Positions 1-8,334 of a stretch of DNA of 64,000 bases are shown piece after piece. The stretch covers positions 1 through 64,000 of the forward strand of contig NZ_FODD01000035.1 in the NCBI RefSeq assembly GCF_900110255.1, given 5' to 3'. The translations under genes and the position numbers were made by a program. Source of the DNA: Actinacidiphila rubida (GTDB lineage: Bacteria > Actinomycetota > Actinomycetes > Streptomycetales > Streptomycetaceae). The number at the start of each line of letters is the position of its first letter. Within the stretch, counting starts at the first letter, position 1. The notes beneath the pieces are model-generated. The model did not search any database and had not been told where the DNA came from. It was given only the letters and a program-made list of their open reading frames with translations.

Positions 1-1
1 C

Positions 2-394
2 GCGTACTGCAACGCGACCGTGCCGAGGATCTCGCTGATCCTGCGCAAGGCGTACGGCGGTGCGTACATCGTGATGGACAGCCAGTCCATCGGTGCGGAC
101 CTGACCTACGCCTGGCCGACCAACGAGATCGCCGTCATGGGCGCGGAGGGCGCGGCGAACGTGATCTTCCGCCGTCAGATCGCCGAGGCCGACGACCCCG
201 AGGCCATGCGCGCCAGCATGGTCAAGGAGTACAAGGCCGAACTGATGCACCCGTACTACGCGGCCGAACGCGGCCTGGTCGACGACGTCATCGACCCCGC
301 CGAGACCCGCGAGGTTGTCATCAGCTCACTGGCGATGCTGCGGACCAAGCACGCCGACCTGCCGTCCCGCAAGCACGGCAACCCGCCCCAGTAG
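2..394 (+). CDS. Acyl-CoA carboxylase beta subunit, C-terminal fragment
   Basis: The reading frame enters from the left edge and ends with a TAG stop, so only about the last 130 residues are visible. The stretch resembles the carboxyltransferase C-terminus of propionyl/acetyl-CoA carboxylase beta subunits: KAYGGAYIVM, the GADLTYAWP segment, AVMGAEGAANVIFR and the closing GLVDDVIDP. This subunit transfers carboxyl from biotin to propionyl-CoA or acetyl-CoA, giving methylmalonyl-CoA or malonyl-CoA. Whether it is PccB or AccB cannot be decided from the fragment. It converges on the cellulase gene, with a hairpin between them. Confidence 0.93.
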   Translation, partial: AYCNATVPRISLILRKAYGGAYIVMDSQSIGADLTYAWPTNEIAVMGAEGAANVIFRRQIAEADDPEAMRASMVKEYKAELMHPYYAAERGLVDDVIDPAETREVVISSLAMLRTKHADLPSRKHGNPPQ

Positions 395-414
395 CCCGGC
401 CGCAGGCCGCCACA

Positions 415-443
415 GGTCGGCGGGTCCTCAGGACCCGCCGGCC
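415..443. terminator. Hairpin between convergent carboxylase and cellulase genes
   Basis: A 10-bp perfect stem (418-427 with 431-440) closes on a 3-nt loop and extends outwards by three pairs including one wobble. It lies between the stop of the carboxylase subunit and the stop of the cellulase, so it may terminate both transcripts. There is no clear T-run, as is usual at this GC content. Confidence 0.55.
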
Positions 444-485
444 CGTCCGGTACTCAGCCCGCCTCCGTGTCCCGACGGTGCCCCG

Positions 486-2138
486 TCAGGAGGCGGTGCA
501 GGTCAGCGCCGGGACCGTGAACGCGCCCGAGGCGGTGCCCTGGAGGCCGAAGGTGGTCGAACCGGCCGCGGCCAGCGCGCCGTTGTAGCTCAGGTTGGTC
601 GCGGTGACCGCGGCGCCGCTCTGCGCGACGGTCGCGCTCCAGGCACTGGTCTCCTGCTGGCTGCCGGGCCAGGTCCAGGCGACCTTCCAGCCGTTGACCG
701 CCGCACTGCCCGCGGTGACCGTCACGGTGGCGGTGAACCCGGCGTCCCACTGGTTGTCGATGTGGAGGCTCGCCGTGCACCCGCCGCCGCCCGTGCCGCC
801 GGTGGTCCCGGCGGACGTGCCGGAACTGGTGCCCGAGGTCGTCCCGGTGGACGTCCCCGACGAGGTGCCCGACGAGGTACCGGACGACGTGCCGCCGGTC
901 GAGCCGGTGCCGCCGAAGGTGGGGGCCTTGATGGACGTCAGGTACCCGTCCTTGACGGTGTCGACGGTCTGCCAGTCGTCCTTGAGGATGCCGCCGGTGT
1001 CACCGGAGTCGGGGTTCCACGACCAGAACGTCCAGCTGAAGCTGTCGCCGCCGTTGCCGGAGGTGGGCAGCATGTAGCCGACCAGGGCCTTGAGCCACTG
1101 CTGGTCGATCGTCGACTGCAGCGTGGTGCCGAACTCGCCCACCCACACCGGGGCGATGTTCTGCTTGAAGAGGTAGCCCCAGTACTTGTCCCAGATGCCC
1201 GGCATGTTGGCGGGGAAGCTCGGGTCGGTGAACCAGGTCTGCTGCGCGACGGACGTGGCGTAGTCGTGCGCCGAGTACACCACGCGGTTGGCGACGCTCA
1301 GTTGCACGGGGTACTGGCCGGCGCCCATCAGGTTGCCGCCCCACCAGCCCGAGGTGCCGTTGAAGGTCTGGATGCCCTCGACGAAGATCAGCAGGTTCGG
1401 GTTCACGCCGAGCACCGCGTCGCCCGCCCGCTCGGCGGCCAGCCGCCAGTCGATCGTGGTGTCGCCGCAGCCCCAGCAGGCGGGGTCGTGCGGCTCGTTG
1501 TGCAGGTCGATGCCGACCACCGCGGTGTTGCCCTGGTACCGGGTGGCCAGCGCCTTGAGGTCGGTGATCCACGTCGACTCGGGGACGGCGCTGGTGTACC
1601 AGAGCGCGGACTGCGCGCTGGAGTCCGGGCGGTGCCGGTCCAGGATCACCCGCAGCCCGACGGACCCGGCGTAGTCCACGATCTTGTCCATGACCTGGAG
1701 GGACGTCAGCCCCTGGAGGTCCTGGTTCATGTTGTAGAAGTTGATGCTGTTCGGCGTCGTGCCGGGCTTGAAGATGTCGTCGCTGTACGGCAGCCGGATG
1801 GTGTTGTAGCCCAGCGACTTCATCTGGTCGATCATGCTCTTGTAGTCGCGTGACCAGAGGCCGTGCGGCACGTAGTTGGCCGTCTCGAAGCCGAACCAGT
1901 TGACGCCGGCGATGCGCACCGGCTGGTTGTTCGAGTCGAGGATCTGGCGGCCGCTGGTGTGCCAGTAGCCGGTGCCCGCGGCGGGGGCGGCGGCGGCCGG
2001 GGCCGCGGCCGCGGAGGGCGACTGGCCGATGTACGCGAGCAGCGCCATCAGGACCGCGGCGACGGCGGCGGCCAGCGCCGACCGCTGCATGCGGGACCTG
2101 CGCAGGGGGCTCGTCGGCGAGCCCGGGAGGGAGACCAC
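486..2138 (-). CDS. Secreted endoglucanase, GH5 catalytic domain with CBM2
   Basis: This 550-residue extracellular beta-1,4-glucanase attacks cellulose. An N-terminal export signal (about residues 1-46, RRSRMQR then a hydrophobic run ending in an Ala-rich region) leads into a GH5 domain. Its acid/base glutamate is in HNEP (E215) and the probable nucleophile is in WVGEFG (E335). A TSSGT-repeat linker (about 400-455) joins a C-terminal family 2 cellulose-binding module with its conserved Trp residues and terminal Cys pair. The GTG start is supported by a GAGAGGA ribosome-binding site at 2147-2153. A CebR-type operator 70 bp upstream implies induction by cello-oligosaccharides. Confidence 0.93.
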   Translation of the reverse strand: MVSLPGSPTSPLRRSRMQRSALAAAVAAVLMALLAYIGQSPSAAAAPAAAAPAAGTGYWHTSGRQILDSNNQPVRIAGVNWFGFETANYVPHGLWSRDYKSMIDQMKSLGYNTIRLPYSDDIFKPGTTPNSINFYNMNQDLQGLTSLQVMDKIVDYAGSVGLRVILDRHRPDSSAQSALWYTSAVPESTWITDLKALATRYQGNTAVVGIDLHNEPHDPACWGCGDTTIDWRLAAERAGDAVLGVNPNLLIFVEGIQTFNGTSGWWGGNLMGAGQYPVQLSVANRVVYSAHDYATSVAQQTWFTDPSFPANMPGIWDKYWGYLFKQNIAPVWVGEFGTTLQSTIDQQWLKALVGYMLPTSGNGGDSFSWTFWSWNPDSGDTGGILKDDWQTVDTVKDGYLTSIKAPTFGGTGSTGGTSSGTSSGTSSGTSTGTTSGTSSGTSAGTTGGTGGGGCTASLHIDNQWDAGFTATVTVTAGSAAVNGWKVAWTWPGSQQETSAWSATVAQSGAAVTATNLSYNGALAAAGSTTFGLQGTASGAFTVPALTCTAS

Positions 2139-2207
2139 GGTGCGATTCCTCTCAGTGGGGGGCGGAACGCTTCAGCTCGTGGTGTGGGCGTGTGCCGGGA
2201 ACGCGCG

Positions 2208-2221
2208 TGGGAGCGCTCCCA
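2208..2221. promoter_or_regulatory. CebR-type operator (perfect 14-bp palindrome)
   Basis: The sequence TGGGAGCGCTCCCA matches exactly the palindrome bound by the cellulose-utilisation repressor CebR in streptomycetes. It lies 70 bp upstream of the GTG start of the cellulase gene. CebR, a LacI-family protein, releases it on binding cellobiose or cellotriose. The cebR gene is not in this window. Confidence 0.9.
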
Positions 2222-2263
2222 TATGCAGTGCATGAAAGCGGGGGTGGCGGCGGGGCGTCAAGA

Positions 2264-2300
2264 GGGCCGACCGGCTTCACCTCGTGAAGCCGGCCGGCCC
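2264..2300 (-). terminator. Hairpin downstream of fumarase gene
   Basis: A stem of about 17 bp with a single mismatch closes on the loop CTC (2281-2283). It begins 16 bp past the fumarase stop codon, between that gene and the CebR box of the cellulase gene, and so probably ends the fumarase transcript before it reaches the cellulase promoter. Confidence 0.75.
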
Positions 2301-2315
2301 TGCGGTGTCAGGCGG

Positions 2316-3713
2316 TCAGGGGTGCGTCATGCGCAGCACGTCGAGTGCCTGGTCCAGCTGCTCCTCGGTGAGCTCGCCGCGCTCGACGTAGCCGCGCTCC
2401 AGCACGACCTGACGGATCGTCGTCCGCTGGGCCAGCGCCTGCTTGGCCACCTTCGCGGCTTCCTCGTAACCGATGTAGCGGTTGAGCGGGGTGACCACCG
2501 ACGGCGACGACTCGGCGTACTCCCGCAGCCGTTCGGTGTTGGCGGTGATGCCGTCGACCGTGCGCCCGGCCAGCAGCACGGCGACGTTGGACAGCAGCCG
2601 GATCGACTCCAGCAGGTTGCGGGCGATCACCGGGAGCATCACGTTGAGTTCGAAGTTCCCGGCCGCCCCGGCCCAGGCCACGGTGGCGTCGTTGCCGACG
2701 ACCTGCGCGGCCACCATCGCGGCGGCCTCCGGCAGCACGGGGTTGACCTTGCCCGGCATGATGGACGAACCCGGCTGCAGGTCCGGCAGGTTGATCTCGC
2801 CCAGGCCGGTGCGCGGGCCGGAGCCCATCCAGCGCAGGTCGTTGGCGATCTTGGTGAAGCCCACCGCGACGGTCCGCAGCTGGCCGCTGAGTTCGACCAG
2901 CCCGTCGCGGGCGCCCTGTGCCTCGAAGTGGTTGCGGGCCTCGGTGAGCGGCAGCCCCGTGGCCTCGGCCACCTCGGCGATGACCGCGGCGGAGAACCCG
3001 GCCGGGGTGTTGATGCCGGTGCCCACCGCCGTTCCGCCCAGGGGGAGTTCGGCGACCCGGGGCAGCACGGCCTGGAGCCGCTCGATGCCGTAGCGGACCT
3101 GCGCCGCGTAGCCGCCGAACTCCTGGCCGAGGGTGACGGGCGTGGCGTCCATGAGGTGGGTGCGCCCCGACTTCACGGTGGCGGCGAACTCCTCGGCCTT
3201 CGCCTCCAGCGACGCCGCGAGCCGGGCCAGCGCCGGCACCAGGTCGCCGGTCACCGCGGCGGTGGCGGCGATGTGGATGGACGACGGGAACACGTCGTTG
3301 GACGACTGCGAGGCGTTGACGTGGTCGTTGGGGTGGACCTCGCGGCCCAGCCGCTCGCCGGCCAGGGTCGCGATCACCTCGTTGGTGTTCATGTTCGAGG
3401 ACGTGCCCGAGCCGGTCTGGAAGACGTCCACCGGGAAGTGCTCGTCCCAGCGGCCCTCGGCGACCTCGGCGGCCGCCGCCTGGATCGCCTCGGCGGTCTC
3501 CTTGTCCAGTACGCCGAGTTCGGCGTTGACCTTCGCCGCCGCGGCCTTGATCCGGGCCAGCGCCTGGATGTGGGCCCGCTCCAGCCGCTGCCCGGAGATC
3601 GGGAAGTTCTCCACGGCCCGCTGGGTCTGGGCCCGCCACTTGGCCTCCGCGGGGACGCGCACCTCCCCCATCGAGTCGTGCTCGATCCGGAACTGATCGC
3701 TACCGGCCGCCAT
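2316..3713 (-). CDS. fumC: Class II fumarate hydratase
   Basis: Fumarase catalyses reversible hydration of fumarate to L-malate in the TCA cycle. The 465-residue product has the class II length and landmarks: GSGTSSNMNTNEV, the HPNDHVNASQSSND segment, GRTHLMDATP and the superfamily signature GSSIMPGKVNP with its catalytic Ser loop. The frame stays open far upstream, but only the ATG at 3713 is preceded by a proper ribosome-binding site (GGAGGT 8 nt away) and gives the family N-terminus. It is divergent from malic enzyme, which uses its product; a strong hairpin follows the stop. Confidence 0.96.
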   Translation of the reverse strand: MAAGSDQFRIEHDSMGEVRVPAEAKWRAQTQRAVENFPISGQRLERAHIQALARIKAAAAKVNAELGVLDKETAEAIQAAAAEVAEGRWDEHFPVDVFQTGSGTSSNMNTNEVIATLAGERLGREVHPNDHVNASQSSNDVFPSSIHIAATAAVTGDLVPALARLAASLEAKAEEFAATVKSGRTHLMDATPVTLGQEFGGYAAQVRYGIERLQAVLPRVAELPLGGTAVGTGINTPAGFSAAVIAEVAEATGLPLTEARNHFEAQGARDGLVELSGQLRTVAVGFTKIANDLRWMGSGPRTGLGEINLPDLQPGSSIMPGKVNPVLPEAAAMVAAQVVGNDATVAWAGAAGNFELNVMLPVIARNLLESIRLLSNVAVLLAGRTVDGITANTERLREYAESSPSVVTPLNRYIGYEEAAKVAKQALAQRTTIRQVVLERGYVERGELTEEQLDQALDVLRMTHP

Positions 3714-4067
3714 CGGGGCCACCTCCGTGCATCTCGGTGAGTTCTCACCAGTGTCGCGCCGTTCTCCCCCGAGGCTCGCAGGCGCCGGAACAGGCTGTCC
3801 CATGCCTGCTGGGCAGCCCGTCCATGCTCGCAGACGCCGGATCGGCCGCGTTCCAGCGACCCGCGACGGCACGTCGCCGCGTGCGGGCCCGGGGATCGGG
3901 CGCGGGATCGGGCGCGCGAACGGGGCACCGGCCGCGGGACACGCAGGCATCCTGCCGCCCATGCCCGGACGGCATGCGTTATGTCTCTTCCAGGCATTGG
4001 ACGTATGGGGAGCCGGCGGCCCACTCTGGGCGGCGTCACGTTTCCCGGAGGCGACGAGGAGCCGATC
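3714..4067. other. Divergent fumC/malic enzyme intergenic region
   Basis: This 354-bp gap must carry promoters for both fumC and the malic enzyme gene. The only repeat I see is a 12-bp unit, GGGATCGGGCGC, present twice in tandem (3892-3915). No convincing operator or -10/-35 pair is visible. The fumarase frame continues open through the region on the minus strand, which I judge to be a GC-bias artefact. Confidence 0.5.
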
Positions 4068-5771
4068 ATGACGACCCAGTGGAACGCGGCGGAGGGGCGC
4101 ATCGAGACGACCGCCCGCGGGCGCGGGGTGCTGTCCCGCCCCCGGCTCAACCGGGGCACCGCGTTCACCCGCGAGGAGCGGGAGGAGCTGGGCCTGGTGG
4201 GCCTGGTGCCGCCGGCCGTGCTGACCCTGGACCAGCAGGCGCGCCGCGCGTACCAGCAATACACCGCGCAGCCGACGGACCTGGCCAGGAACGTCTACCT
4301 GACGGCGCTGCACGACCGCAACGAGGTGCTGTTCTTCCGGTTGCTCGGCGACCACCTCGACGAGATGCTGCCGATCGTCTACACCCCCACCGTCGGCCGG
4401 GCCATCGAGCGCTACAGCTACGAGTACCGGCGGCCGGGCGGGGTGTACCTGTCCGTCGACGCCCCCGAGGACGTGGAGCGGGCGCTGCGGGCCGCCGAAC
4501 TCGGCCCGGACGACGTCGACCTGATCGTGGCCACGGACGGCGAGGCGATCCTCGGCATCGGCGACTGGGGTGTGGGCGGCATCGACATCGCGGTGGGGAA
4601 GCTCGCCGTCTACACCGCGGCCGCCGGGATCGATCCCGGCCGGACGCTCGCGGTGATGCTGGACGTCGGCACCAACCGGCAGGAGCTGCTGGACGATCCG
4701 CTGTACCTGGGCAACCGGCACCCACGGGCGGACCGGGAGGCGTACGACGCGTTCGTGGACGCGTACGTCACGACCGCCCGCCGCCTGTTCCCGCGCGCGC
4801 TGCTGCACTGGGAGGACTTCGGGCCGGCGAACGCCCGCCGCGTCCTGGACCGCTACCGCGAGCGGGAGTTCACCTTCAACGACGACATCCAGGGCACGGG
4901 CGCGGTCAACCTGGCCGCGGTGCTGTCCGGGGTGCGGGCCAGCGGGGTGCCGCTGCGCGAGCACCGGGTGGTCATCCTGGGGGCGGGCACCGCGGGCGTC
5001 GGCGTCGCCGACCAGCTCCGTGACGCGATGGCCGCGGACGGGCTGAGCACCGAGGAGGCCACCGCGCGCATCTACGGCGTGGACCGGCACGGCCTGCTGA
5101 CCCGGGACCAGGACGGGCTCCGCGACTTCCAGGTCCGCTACGCCCGGCCGGCCGCGGAGGTCGCCGGGTGGCGGCGCGACGAGGCGCTGGGCGGCGTCCC
5201 GCTGGCCGAGGTGGTGGCGCGGGTCCGGCCCACGGTGCTGATCGGCACGTCGGGTCAGGGCGGCGCGTTCACCGAGGAGGTGGTGCGCACGATGGCCGCC
5301 CACACCGACCGGCCGATCATCCTGCCGATGTCCAACCCGACCCGGCTCGCCGAGGCCACCCCGGCCGACGTGCTGGCCTGGACCGGCGGCCGCGCCCTGA
5401 TCGCCACCGGCAGCCCGTTCGCGCCGGTCGAGCACGAGGGCGTGACCTACCGGATCGGGCAGGCCAACAACGCGCTGGTCTTCCCCGGCCTGGGGCTCGG
5501 CGCGATCGTCGCCGGCGCGTCCCGGATCACCGACGGGATGCTGGCGGCGGCCGCGCACGCGGTCGCCGACCACACCGATCCGGACGGTCCCGGCGCGGCG
5601 ATCCTGCCGCTCACCGACCAGTTGCACGAGACGTCGGTCGCGGTCGCGGTGGCGGTCGCCCGTGCCGCCGCCGCGGACGGCGTCGCGCGGGAGACCGTGG
5701 ACGACGGGATCGGCGACCGCGTCAGGGCGGCCGTGTGGCACCCGGTCTACCGCCCGTTGAAAGCCGTCTGA
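4068..5771 (+). CDS. NAD-dependent malic enzyme
   Basis: Malic enzyme decarboxylates L-malate to pyruvate with NAD(P)+ reduction. The 567-residue length fits the large single-domain group (MaeA/SfcA type). Visible landmarks are the N-terminal YTPTVGRAIERYS, GIGDWGVGG, the metal-site segment FTFNDDIQGTG, the Rossmann motif GAGTAGVGVAD, and IGTSGQGGAF with MSNPT. The ATG at 4068 has GAGGAG about 6 nt upstream; an in-frame ATG further up lacks such a site and adds a non-family N-terminus. It is divergent from fumarase, consistent with shared malate metabolism. Cofactor preference (NAD or NADP) is inferred from length and type only. Confidence 0.93.
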   Translation: MTTQWNAAEGRIETTARGRGVLSRPRLNRGTAFTREEREELGLVGLVPPAVLTLDQQARRAYQQYTAQPTDLARNVYLTALHDRNEVLFFRLLGDHLDEMLPIVYTPTVGRAIERYSYEYRRPGGVYLSVDAPEDVERALRAAELGPDDVDLIVATDGEAILGIGDWGVGGIDIAVGKLAVYTAAAGIDPGRTLAVMLDVGTNRQELLDDPLYLGNRHPRADREAYDAFVDAYVTTARRLFPRALLHWEDFGPANARRVLDRYREREFTFNDDIQGTGAVNLAAVLSGVRASGVPLREHRVVILGAGTAGVGVADQLRDAMAADGLSTEEATARIYGVDRHGLLTRDQDGLRDFQVRYARPAAEVAGWRRDEALGGVPLAEVVARVRPTVLIGTSGQGGAFTEEVVRTMAAHTDRPIILPMSNPTRLAEATPADVLAWTGGRALIATGSPFAPVEHEGVTYRIGQANNALVFPGLGLGAIVAGASRITDGMLAAAAHAVADHTDPDGPGAAILPLTDQLHETSVAVAVAVARAAAADGVARETVDDGIGDRVRAAVWHPVYRPLKAV

Positions 5772-5838
5772 CGTCCGTTCACCCGCTGCCCGCCCGGTCG
5801 TCGGCTGGGCGCGGGTCCTAGACTCTGTCGGCATCGCT

Positions 5839-5848
5839 CGACATGTCG
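5839..5848. promoter_or_regulatory. Palindrome just upstream of TetR gene, possible autoregulatory site
   Basis: CGACATGTCG is a perfect 10-bp palindrome ending 17 bp before the TetR-family start codon. TetR regulators often bind such sites over their own promoters. It is short and could be chance in this base composition. Confidence 0.3.
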
Positions 5849-5865
5849 GTACCGAGGGGGGTGGG

Positions 5866-6513
5866 ATGCCGAATTCCGAGAGGGGGCCGGAAGGTGCGCC
5901 GATCCTCCGGCCACGCGCGTGCCCGCCGGCCAGAGGACGGCCCCGCAAGCGGATCGACCTGGGCCGGGTCGCCGACGCGGGGCTGCAGATACTCGCCGAG
6001 AGCGGCTACGAGGCGGTGTCGGTCGAGGCCGTCGCCGAGCGCCTGTCGCTGTCGCGGGCCACGCTGTACCGCAGGATCAGCACCCGGGACGAACTGCTGA
6101 CGCTGATGTTCGACCGCGGCACACAGCAGTTGGAGGTCGGCGCGGCGGCCCTGCTCGCGGAGGGCCGGGAGCCGTCGGAGGAACTGCCGACGCTGGTGCG
6201 GCTGCACGTGGGCTCCGCCGTGGACCGGCGCCGGGGCATGGCGGTGTTCTTCGGCGGCGCCGAACTGCCGCCGGTGGTGCTCTCCCGCTGGCACGCGTTC
6301 AACCGCCGCTACGAGAAGCTGTGGCGCGGGGCGGTGCGGCGCGCCATGGACGCCGGGGTGCTGCCCCCGGGCGATCCGGTGCTGACCACGCGTCTGCTGC
6401 TCGGCATGGTGATCTGGGTGGCGCGCTGGGACCGGCAGGGTGCCGCGTACACCACCGAGGAGATCGTCGTCGCGACGCTGGACCTGGTCGGGCAGCGGGC
6501 CCCCCTTCGCTGA
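5866..6513 (+). CDS. TetR/AcrR-family transcriptional regulator
   Basis: A 215-residue one-component regulator. Residues about 30-80 form the TetR DNA-binding domain, with the pattern GYEAVSVEAVAERLSLSRATLYRRI followed by STRDEL. The rest is a variable ligand-binding helical domain whose effector cannot be guessed. A GAGGGGGG ribosome-binding site precedes the ATG. It lies 94 bp after malic enzyme and 86 bp before the iron-regulated gene, on the same strand as both; either could be a target. Confidence 0.87.
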   Translation: MPNSERGPEGAPILRPRACPPARGRPRKRIDLGRVADAGLQILAESGYEAVSVEAVAERLSLSRATLYRRISTRDELLTLMFDRGTQQLEVGAAALLAEGREPSEELPTLVRLHVGSAVDRRRGMAVFFGGAELPPVVLSRWHAFNRRYEKLWRGAVRRAMDAGVLPPGDPVLTTRLLLGMVIWVARWDRQGAAYTTEEIVVATLDLVGQRAPLR

Positions 6514-6552
6514 CCGCGGCACCGGACGGCCGGGCCCCCCGCCGGTGGCTGG

Positions 6553-6568
6553 GTTAGGCTTGCCTAAC
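6553..6568. promoter_or_regulatory. Iron box (DmdR/IdeR-type operator)
   Basis: GTTAGGC and GCCTAAC form a perfect 7-bp inverted repeat around TT. This closely resembles the actinobacterial iron box (TTAGG...CCTAA) bound by DmdR1/IdeR with Fe(II). It lies 31 bp upstream of the siderophore-interacting protein start, so that gene is expected to be derepressed in iron limitation. Confidence 0.85.
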
Positions 6569-6599
6569 TGTGATCAGAGGGCCCGAGGAGGTACGGACG

Positions 6600-7442
6600 A
6601 TGCCCGAGCCGACACCGCGCCGGGGGCGGCGGCCCAAGCACGCCCGGGTGGCGCGCACCGAACGGCTGACGCCGCACATGATCCGGGTGGTGCTGGAGGT
6701 CGACCCGGAGGACACGCTCGAGGCGGGTGAGTACACCGACCACTACGTGAAGCTCGTCTTCGCGCCGCCGGGTGTGGTCTACCCGCAGCCGCTGGACCTG
6801 GAGGAGGTGCGGGCCTCGCTGCCGCGCGAGCAGTGGCCGCGCACCAGGACGTACACGGTGCGGACCTGGGACCCGGACGCGCGCGAGATGGCGGTGGACT
6901 TCGTCCACCACGGCGACGAGGGCCTGGCGGGCCCCTGGGCGGCGGCCGCGCGTCCTGGTGACGGCATCTGGTTCATGGGCCCGGGCGGCGGCTACGCGCC
7001 CGACCCGGCGGCCGGCTGGCACCTCCTCGCGGGTGACGAGAGCGCGCTGCCCGCGATCGCCGCGGCCGTCGAGCGGCTGCCGGCCGGTGCACCCGCGAAG
7101 GTGCTGGTCGAGGTCGCCGGGCCCGAGGAGGAGCAGAAGCTGGAGACCTCCGCGGACGCGGAGGTGGTGTGGCTGCATCGCGGGGACCGGCCGATCGGCG
7201 CGTCCCTGGTGGAGGCGGTCGCGGCCCTGGAGTTCCCCGAGGGCGACGTGCACGCCTTCGTCCACGGCGAGGCCGGCTTCGTCAAGGAGCTGCGCCGCCA
7301 CCTGCGTCTGGACCGCGCGGTCCCGCGCGAACGGATGTCGGTCTCCGGCTACTGGCGGCGCGGCGCCGACGAGGACGGCTGGCAGGCGTCCAAGCGCGAC
7401 TGGAACGCGGCGGTCGAGCAGGAGCAGGAGCGGTCCGGCTGA
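6600..7442 (+). CDS. Siderophore-interacting FAD-binding protein (ViuB/SIP family)
   Basis: This 280-residue cytoplasmic flavoprotein probably reduces ferric siderophores to free iron. The N-terminal beta-barrel carries the FAD-binding RTYTVR motif, followed by DFVHHGDEGLAGPWA, a segment typical of SIP proteins. A C-terminal NAD(P)H-binding domain has LAGDESALPA and ends in GYWRRGADED. The ATG at 6600 has GAGGAGGT 7 nt upstream. An iron box in the promoter supports the assignment. No siderophore biosynthesis or uptake genes are adjacent, so it likely serves siderophores made elsewhere. Confidence 0.92.
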   Translation: MPEPTPRRGRRPKHARVARTERLTPHMIRVVLEVDPEDTLEAGEYTDHYVKLVFAPPGVVYPQPLDLEEVRASLPREQWPRTRTYTVRTWDPDAREMAVDFVHHGDEGLAGPWAAAARPGDGIWFMGPGGGYAPDPAAGWHLLAGDESALPAIAAAVERLPAGAPAKVLVEVAGPEEEQKLETSADAEVVWLHRGDRPIGASLVEAVAALEFPEGDVHAFVHGEAGFVKELRRHLRLDRAVPRERMSVSGYWRRGADEDGWQASKRDWNAAVEQEQERSG

Positions 7443-7461
7443 CCTGCCGGCCCGTTCCTGC

Positions 7462-7496
7462 GGCGGTTCCGGCCCGCGGGCGGGGCCGGAACCGCC
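7462..7496. terminator. First hairpin between SIP and ABC permease genes
   Basis: A 14-bp perfect stem (7462-7475 with 7483-7496) with a 7-nt loop, 19 bp past the stop of the siderophore-interacting protein gene. It probably terminates that transcript. Confidence 0.7.
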
Positions 7497-7500
7497 CGCG

Positions 7501-7548
7501 GAACGGACTCGCTCCCGGACCCTGCCGGGTCCGGGAGCGAGCCCGTTC
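7501..7548. terminator. Second hairpin, bidirectional terminator
   Basis: A 22-bp stem with one mismatch and the loop TGCC (7523-7526). It ends 9 bp from the stop of the ABC permease gene on the other strand. With the preceding hairpin it insulates two convergent transcripts. Confidence 0.75.
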
Positions 7549-7557
7549 GCGGTCCGG

Positions 7558-8334
7558 TCAGACCGACTTCTGGTAGGCGCGGAAGGTGCGGGTGGACAGC
7601 CAGACCGCGGCGACGGCCAGCGCCAGCAGCGCTCCGCCGCGGCTGAGCACGTCGCCCCAGCGGGGGTCCGCCGCCATCGCCGAACGACCGGACACCAGCG
7701 CCCAGTTGACCGGGTTGAAGTCGGCGACGTGCCGCATCCAGGACGGCATCAGGGCCGGCGCCATGAACGCGGAGGACAGGAACGTCAGCGGCAGCAGCAG
7801 GAAGGTGTTGATGCCGATGATGCTCTCCCGCTGGCGGACCAGCATGCCCAGCGCGTTGGAGCACGCGCCGAAGACGGTGCCGAGCAGGATCGAGGCCACG
7901 ACCAGGATGACCAGGCCGCCGATGCCGCCGGGGTAGTCGGCCCCGCCGAGCTTGCCGAGCAGCACGATGACCGCGGACTGGACGGCCGTGCTGATGCCCT
8001 GCTGCACCACGTTGGCGTTCATCAGCGCCGTCCGGCTCACCGGCGTGGTCAGGAAGCGGTTGAGGGTGCCGCGTTCGATCTCCTCCAACGTGCCCATGCC
8101 CGCCCACATGTTGGACGACACCGCGCTCATCACGACGACGCCGGGCACCAGGTAGTCCAGGTACGAGCCGGAGCCGAACCCGGGCAGTTCGACGACCTTG
8201 CGGAACAGCGAGCCGAACAGGAACAGCCAGATCACCGGCTGGATCAGGGTGATGACCAGGTACGCGGGCTGCCGCAGGATCGCGGTCAGCTGACGCTGCG
8301 TCATGAACCAGGTCTGGTTGAGGGTCGTGCTCAT
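7558..8334 (-). CDS. ABC-2 type exporter permease
   Basis: A 258-residue membrane protein of the ABC-2/DrrB type with about six hydrophobic segments, e.g. LVITLIQPVIWLFLFGSLF, YLVPGVVVMSAV, and the GTLNRFLTTPVSR loop typical of drug-export permeases. It forms the transport path for the ATPase encoded just upstream; the two genes overlap by 4 bp (ATGA at 8331-8334), indicating translational coupling. The substrate is not identifiable; homologues export hydrophobic drugs, antibiotics or lipids. Confidence 0.92.
   Translation of the reverse strand: MSTTLNQTWFMTQRQLTAILRQPAYLVITLIQPVIWLFLFGSLFRKVVELPGFGSGSYLDYLVPGVVVMSAVSSNMWAGMGTLEEIERGTLNRFLTTPVSRTALMNANVVQQGISTAVQSAVIVLLGKLGGADYPGGIGGLVILVVASILLGTVFGACSNALGMLVRQRESIIGINTFLLLPLTFLSSAFMAPALMPSWMRHVADFNPVNWALVSGRSAMAADPRWGDVLSRGGALLALAVAAVWLSTRTFRAYQKSV

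Noticed and set aside
3714..5948. N-terminal extension of fumarase by 745 codons on the minus strand
   Set aside because: The extension is antisense to malic enzyme and has no family similarity; the ATG at 3713 has a proper ribosome-binding site.
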